64,000 bases of DNA from Vermamoeba vermiformis (Eukaryota > Tubulinea > Echinamoebida), in NCBI GenBank assembly GCA_045837725.1, contig JBEWZL010000239.1:620001-684000 (forward strand), written 5' to 3'. The notes beneath the pieces are model-generated. The model searched no databases. It was not told the DNA's origin and was given only the letters and a program-made list of their open reading frames with translations. This document shows positions 59,634 through 64,000 of the stretch, one piece after another. Made by a program: the position numbers and the translations under genes. How positions within the stretch are numbered: the stretch's first letter is position 1; every line of letters starts with the position of its first letter.

Positions 59634-62600
59634 TTACAACTCATCAGCAATGGTTAATTCTTCTCCAAATTTGAATTCGCTTTGATATTTTGACGCTTGC
59701 TGCGAAGACTTCATTTTCTTGTGCCAGCGCACATTTTCAATCAAAAGCACGAGACCAGGCAACAATAGCACACCGATGAATATGATAAATACCATCAAGT
59801 ACTCGAAGTCTGAGGCCGACACTTGGCCAGACACACTTACACCGCAGTTGTTTGGATCTGATCGCACGCCATTCGCGTCAATAACCTGCGAACAATTAAG
59901 TCAATACCAGTCGTATATAAATGGAGTATATACGTACGGTGACCACGTATTCAAATGCCGAGCCAGACTGCGCAAGAGTGTTCTGCATGGTGACATTGGT
60001 GTAGTTGACAGTCGCGAGCACGAGGCCGTTCGAACTGATCTCGTACTGACACGGGCAACAGCAGTCAGCAGGGTACAGACACGCAGTCCAGTTCAGCTTG
60101 GTGCCGATAGATGTGCCGAGCTCTGAGATCACATCGTAGTACTGCAAGTTCCACACGGGCTTGGGCACGGGACACGGCACATTGATGCTAAACTTGGACG
60201 AGCCTGCGTGTGCGGGCTCTGCATTATCGCCGACTGACACCTGTGACACGTGTCAATCACAGAACAGTTCAATATATGTGAATTAGAGTACTACGCACCG
60301 TGAAGTCGTAAGTACCAGGCGCAGCGTTCTCAGCCAAATAGACGTAGACATCTGCTGCTGCAACTTCCCCTGGCATCAACGAGGCCACGCCTGATGTGAA
60401 GCCCCGCGAGCCAAAGTGCGCTACGACGCCTTGATTGACGAATGGCAGGGCATTGGGCCGCAGTGAGACCCACATGGAGCTGTTGCCGCACGTCTTTTGA
60501 TCGAGATTGGTCAAGTTCAACGAGCCAATCACGAACTCTTGCTCGGCACCAACACTGAACACTGGCGCGTAGTCTGTTTGATTCACAATCACAAATGGCG
60601 GGAGAATGTTGCACGTGGAATTGACGATCAAGCGTAGATCAATTGAAGCCTAGCAGCCTTGTTAGTACGTCGTATTAATGCACAATTAGGCCACGTACTG
60701 CATACGACAAGGTAGACACAGGATCAGTAGCGTTGATGTACACGGTGAAGTTAAACTCGCCGTCGTATTTGACAGGCAGAGCCACTGAAAATGAGCCGCG
60801 ATAAACTTTGCCGCGCTCAAAATTAGAACTCGACGGGTCAGCACTGATGGGAATGCCCAACGACTTCATGTAGTCTTTTTGTGTTTGATCCAATGACACG
60901 CGGAACGTACTCTGCAAACACTATTAGTCACCACAGACAAGTATTGGACAGCACTTACCTTGTCGCAGTACTCGTTGTCAGTGCTGCGGACTTCAAAAGT
61001 AAACACCGCTGTGCTACCGGAAAAAGCATGCAATTCACTCGAACTCGTCAGTGTGACATTGGGCGTACCTCTGATGCATCGACCAATCAATATTGAACTC
61101 GAGGCATAACCGACTCGATTTCGAGCTGTGTCAGTGAGTGCAAATCTGCGACGGTGTTAGCGATGATAATGACAGACACTAGTGCTTACGTGAGTTGGAT
61201 GGGCACGGGGTCCGTGAGTGAACTGTTCAAACTCTGAAATCCGTCCGCCAATGTGATATTGACGTGTTCCCAAGTGTTGTTCGTGGCCGCGAGCAAATAT
61301 TGTTGTTTGCTCCAGCGCGGCACAATGTTCTGTATAATTATTTCAGTTAAAATCTAAGCCATGGTAATGCATCTTGATCGGTGACTCACCAATGACGTGT
61401 TGACGCTGCTGAAATCTACCGAGAGCACCGAGTCATCGCAGGGCCACGAGTCAGTGTTCTTGGACCAGAACTCGCATTTGAAGCCAGACTGATCAGAGCC
61501 GCGTGCAGGGGCATAGAGCTTTGGATTTTCAATGTTCACGAGCTTGGGACAGTTGACGTAAATGAACGGCGTGTTTCTCTCGCACGTCGTGGGTGATAGT
61601 GCAATCTTATTTTGATAGGTTAGAAATGATTCTTAATCGCTACAAGCTTACATTAATATTCTGTGATGATTGGGACCCATTGTCGTTAAAATTGACCGCA
61701 ATGCTCTTAGACTGTGAAGGCACATCCGGTGCTGTAGGACCGGACACGAGCAGCACTGATGTCGTTCTGAACACATGTTAGCTCAAATGATAGGCTAATT
61801 AATCGAACTTACTTGGTCCCTGCTTCTACGCGCAAACTGTCAGCCAAAACCAACGATTCAATTGGCAATTCTGAGAATTGGTTAAAATACTTTGCACAGA
61901 TAGAACTCAAGGTGTTACTTACCAGACACTTCAGTGGCCGTCAAATCAAAGTCGAGATCAGTGCAGCTGTGCGTGTTGTCAACGGTGACGAGTGTGAAGT
62001 AACTTATGATAACTTAGTATTAATATAATTATGTAGCTCGACTTACCCTTCACGTGCTGCCATTTTGAAGTTGACATCTTGCACATTGATCGAGGGCTTC
62101 CAGTCATCGAGACATTTGGGTCTAAATGTCACAAGCACTTGTTGCGTGGTTTCGAGTAGCACTGCGTCATTGGTGGTGGCATTCATCGCTAAGACCAGTG
62201 TGACATTAGTGCCGAGCAGTGACTCGTCGTCAGGCACGGTCAGTTCGAGCTGAATAGCGCGCGTGCTCTGTGATTGAAGTGTCACGAGAGCTGTGCCAGT
62301 GACATTTCCAGCGAGTTGTTCTTTGCTGTCGATCCACTGATACGGCCAGGCAGGGGACAATACGCGCACGTCAAACTGCTGCTCTTCACACGAGAATGAA
62401 TGCCCATTCTCCAGTGTGATGTCGATGGTAAGCTGCAAGCATTAGTTTGATGCTTAATAAGAAGGGTATGGCTTACCTTTCCACCGATCCTGGCCAGTGC
62501 CGTGCTGTTCGTTATTATTGCCGGCGGGTTCTTTTGACACGTGTCAGGAAAGACAACGCCAAGTGTCAACATCGAATTGTGTGAAGTGGAGTTGTAGCTG

Positions 62601-64000
62601 TTAGTGCCATTCAAATGAAACTTGAATGCAGATAGTGTCAATGACGATGTGCCTTGATAACTGAACTGACACTCGACATTGCAAGTCTGTTGCGGCAACA
62701 AGAACAACGAATTGGGCGTGCATTGAACGTCCCAGTCTTGGATCTGACTGAAATAAAAGTTGTAATTCAATGGCACGCACGTCATCGTGTCAGCATTGGT
62801 CACGGAAAGTGTCACATTGAATTGACTTCGCGTGTCCTTCAAATGAATGAATTGAGTCGTGCTCGTGCTCAATGTGTTGTTCATATCTGCTGCCCAGAGT
62901 GTCATGTCGGGAATATAAGAACGCTTCTTTGATGGCGGCAGCAACGGATATTCACCCGTTGTAGTTGTCACGAGTGACGTTGGCAAGAAGTAATCGGAGT
63001 GCGGCAGCACTGTGCTGTATGAATTGCCTAACAAGGAAATATTAGAACGTGTTGGTTTCTCGGTTAGTGACGTACTAATGGTGCAGTAGAAGTGTATGGT
63101 GACGGTGAGTTCGGCTTGATTTTTGTTGAACGTTCTCAAGCTGTCATAACGAATGCCAAAGGTCACCGCTGGATCACGATAAAACTCGCCAGGTCTCAAT
63201 TCAGTCACGTATTGCGTCGGTGCGTTGAAGTAATTCACATGCACAATCAAGCTACAAGTCGTTAGTCAGACATACTTTGTACTTGTTGGTGCGTACCTGT
63301 CTTCTGACACGACATTTTCTCCGTGATAAAACGAGAAAAAGAAGTACGGTAGTGGATTTCGATTGTACTCATCGGCCTTCTTAATCTTCAGTGCCATGTA
63401 CGAGCTATTGGCTGAGTTTTGTGGCAATTGATTGGCCGGTGACAGCGTGTACGTGCCTGCTGTGCTGACTTCTAAGACCTTCTCTGGCGGTATCCAGCCC
63501 AGTTGGACTATAAATAGAACATGTTAATTTGCATCCACGTGTCGTGTAGCGCACGTACTTCTGTACGGGGCGATGAACTGAAATATTTCTGCGTGCTCCA
63601 CCACTGATTGCCCATCCAGCCCGTAGGATCGCCGTACTCGACGAACTCGCCGCTCAACATTAATTTCCTGCCGGCGTGTCGCAGTCCAAAGTTGTGGCCG
63701 AGCTCGTGAACATACACACCGAGATTGTCACAGTTGGACACCCACGTGCGACACAACTCATTGCAGCCTACATTGCCGAGACCATTCCACTTGCACAGCT
63801 AATGAATCGGATTAATATGAAGTCTATTGGCAGTGATGAGACGTACCGTTAAGTGAAGGTGCGGACTGCTGGGCAACACGAAGATGTGATGTTCGTAGCG
63901 ACTGAACTCAACGCCATCACGTTCACGCGCCATCTGAGTAGCTCTGTCAGCCCAGTAGTCTGGCCTGCAATAAGGTTCATCGGCTATTTTTAGATCAAAA
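59634..64000 (-). CDS. Gametolysin-type (M11) metalloprotease, membrane-anchored; N-terminus cut by window edge
   Basis: The start lies beyond 64000. Near the right end, VYVHELGHNFGLRHAGRKLM carries HExxHxxGxxH, the metzincin zinc site, followed by EYGDPTGWMGNQWW, which supplies a Met-turn like that of Chlamydomonas gametolysin. After the protease come about 1,000 residues of beta-rich, Cys- and N-glycan-rich extracellular modules (LPQQTCNVECQFSYQGTSSL, SADPSSSNFERGKVYRGSFS). A C-terminal membrane helix, LMVFIIFIGVLLLPGLVLLI, ends with a basic stop-transfer and a short cytosolic tail ending EELTIADEL. M11 enzymes degrade cell wall or matrix glycoproteins, in algae during mating. The membrane anchor differs from secreted gametolysin. 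TGACACGTGTCA occurs in an intron (60244) and an exon (62535). Confidence 0.85.

Larger units (their letters stand above)
302..62546. repeat. Dispersed family of the 12-bp palindrome TGACACGTGTCA
   Basis: Perfect copies start at 302, 3744, 6744, 8579, 10552, 10910, 18170, 26247, 29157, 29509, 30766, 33963, 36860, 37069, 39816, 53576, 57632, 60244 and 62535. Most are flanked by T and A, giving a 14-bp palindrome. Fourteen are in short introns of PMS1, FERRY3, uridine kinase, coatomer gamma, NT5C2, acyl-CoA oxidase, UBR1, the TKL kinase, the WD40-MYND gene and the M11 gene. Five are in exons, four of them read as LTRV. One-base variants occur near 1362, 18446, 33437 and 57772. Confidence 0.9.

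Noticed and set aside
1-64000. CRISPR arrays, tRNA genes and complete transposons.
   Set aside because: No evenly spaced repeats, no tRNA B-box with folded arms, and no transposase or reverse transcriptase motifs were found in a reading of both strands.

Overview
The window is nuclear DNA from a unicellular eukaryote with a compact, gene-dense genome. Genes sit 40 to 500 bases apart on both strands and are cut by many very short introns (about 38 to 70 nt; GT..AG, often GTAAGT at the donor and CTAAC or CTGAC upstream of the acceptor). Stops include TAA, TAG and TGA, so the standard code holds. The gene content is a mix: a GEX1/Brambleberry/Kar5-type karyogamy protein, a gametolysin-type M11 protease, a prominin-like pentaspan protein, an ankyrin-TKL kinase, a MORC protein with a CW finger, a FERRY3 (C12orf4) homologue and UBR1. 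This fits a free-living protist such as an amoebozoan or an early-branching relative of opisthokonts. I cannot place it more closely from sequence alone. No tRNA, rRNA, CRISPR array or intact transposon was recognised.

Layout. 0-12 kb: metallophosphoesterase (runs off the left edge), SUMO E1 subunit AOS1/SAE1, a giant HEATR5/Laa1-like HEAT-repeat protein, and a MutL homologue of PMS1 type. 12-20 kb: calcineurin B, a tail-anchored coiled-coil protein, MEMO1, a probable ATP synthase f subunit, a mitochondrial membrane protein, FERRY3 and a small protein of unknown function. 20-28 kb: a translation-flavoured set (RPS16, RPL13, LTO1, TMA7) with a MORC ATPase and a uridine kinase. 28-45 kb: coatomer gamma, the karyogamy-type protein, an NT5C2-like 5'-nucleotidase, acyl-CoA oxidase and UBR1. 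45-64 kb: an orphan peptide deformylase exon, a prominin-like gene, a divergent kinase flanked by a direct duplication of the prominin 3' end, TFIIA-gamma, an ankyrin-TKL kinase, a WD40-MYND protein and the M11 membrane protease (runs off the right edge).

The most unusual feature is not a gene. A perfect 12-bp palindrome, TGACACGTGTCA, occurs 19 times (by eye), about three quarters of them inside short introns and the rest inside exons; chance predicts well under one. Its core CACGTG occurs about 45 times in the 6.9-kb HEATR5-like gene alone. Two more iterated words, CTATTTTTAG and GCCCTGGTCGA, share the same genes. Other genes (ribosomal proteins, calcineurin B, prominin, TFIIA-gamma) almost lack these words. 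The pattern recalls the highly iterated palindromes of cyanobacteria, but here it lies in a spliced eukaryotic genome and shapes coding sequence.

The genes do not form one pathway. Themes that recur are endosome and Golgi traffic (HEATR5-like, FERRY3, coatomer gamma), translation (RPS16, RPL13, LTO1, TMA7), ubiquitin-family conjugation (AOS1, UBR1), sexual fusion (karyogamy protein, gametolysin-type protease) and chromatin or DNA repair (MORC, MutL).
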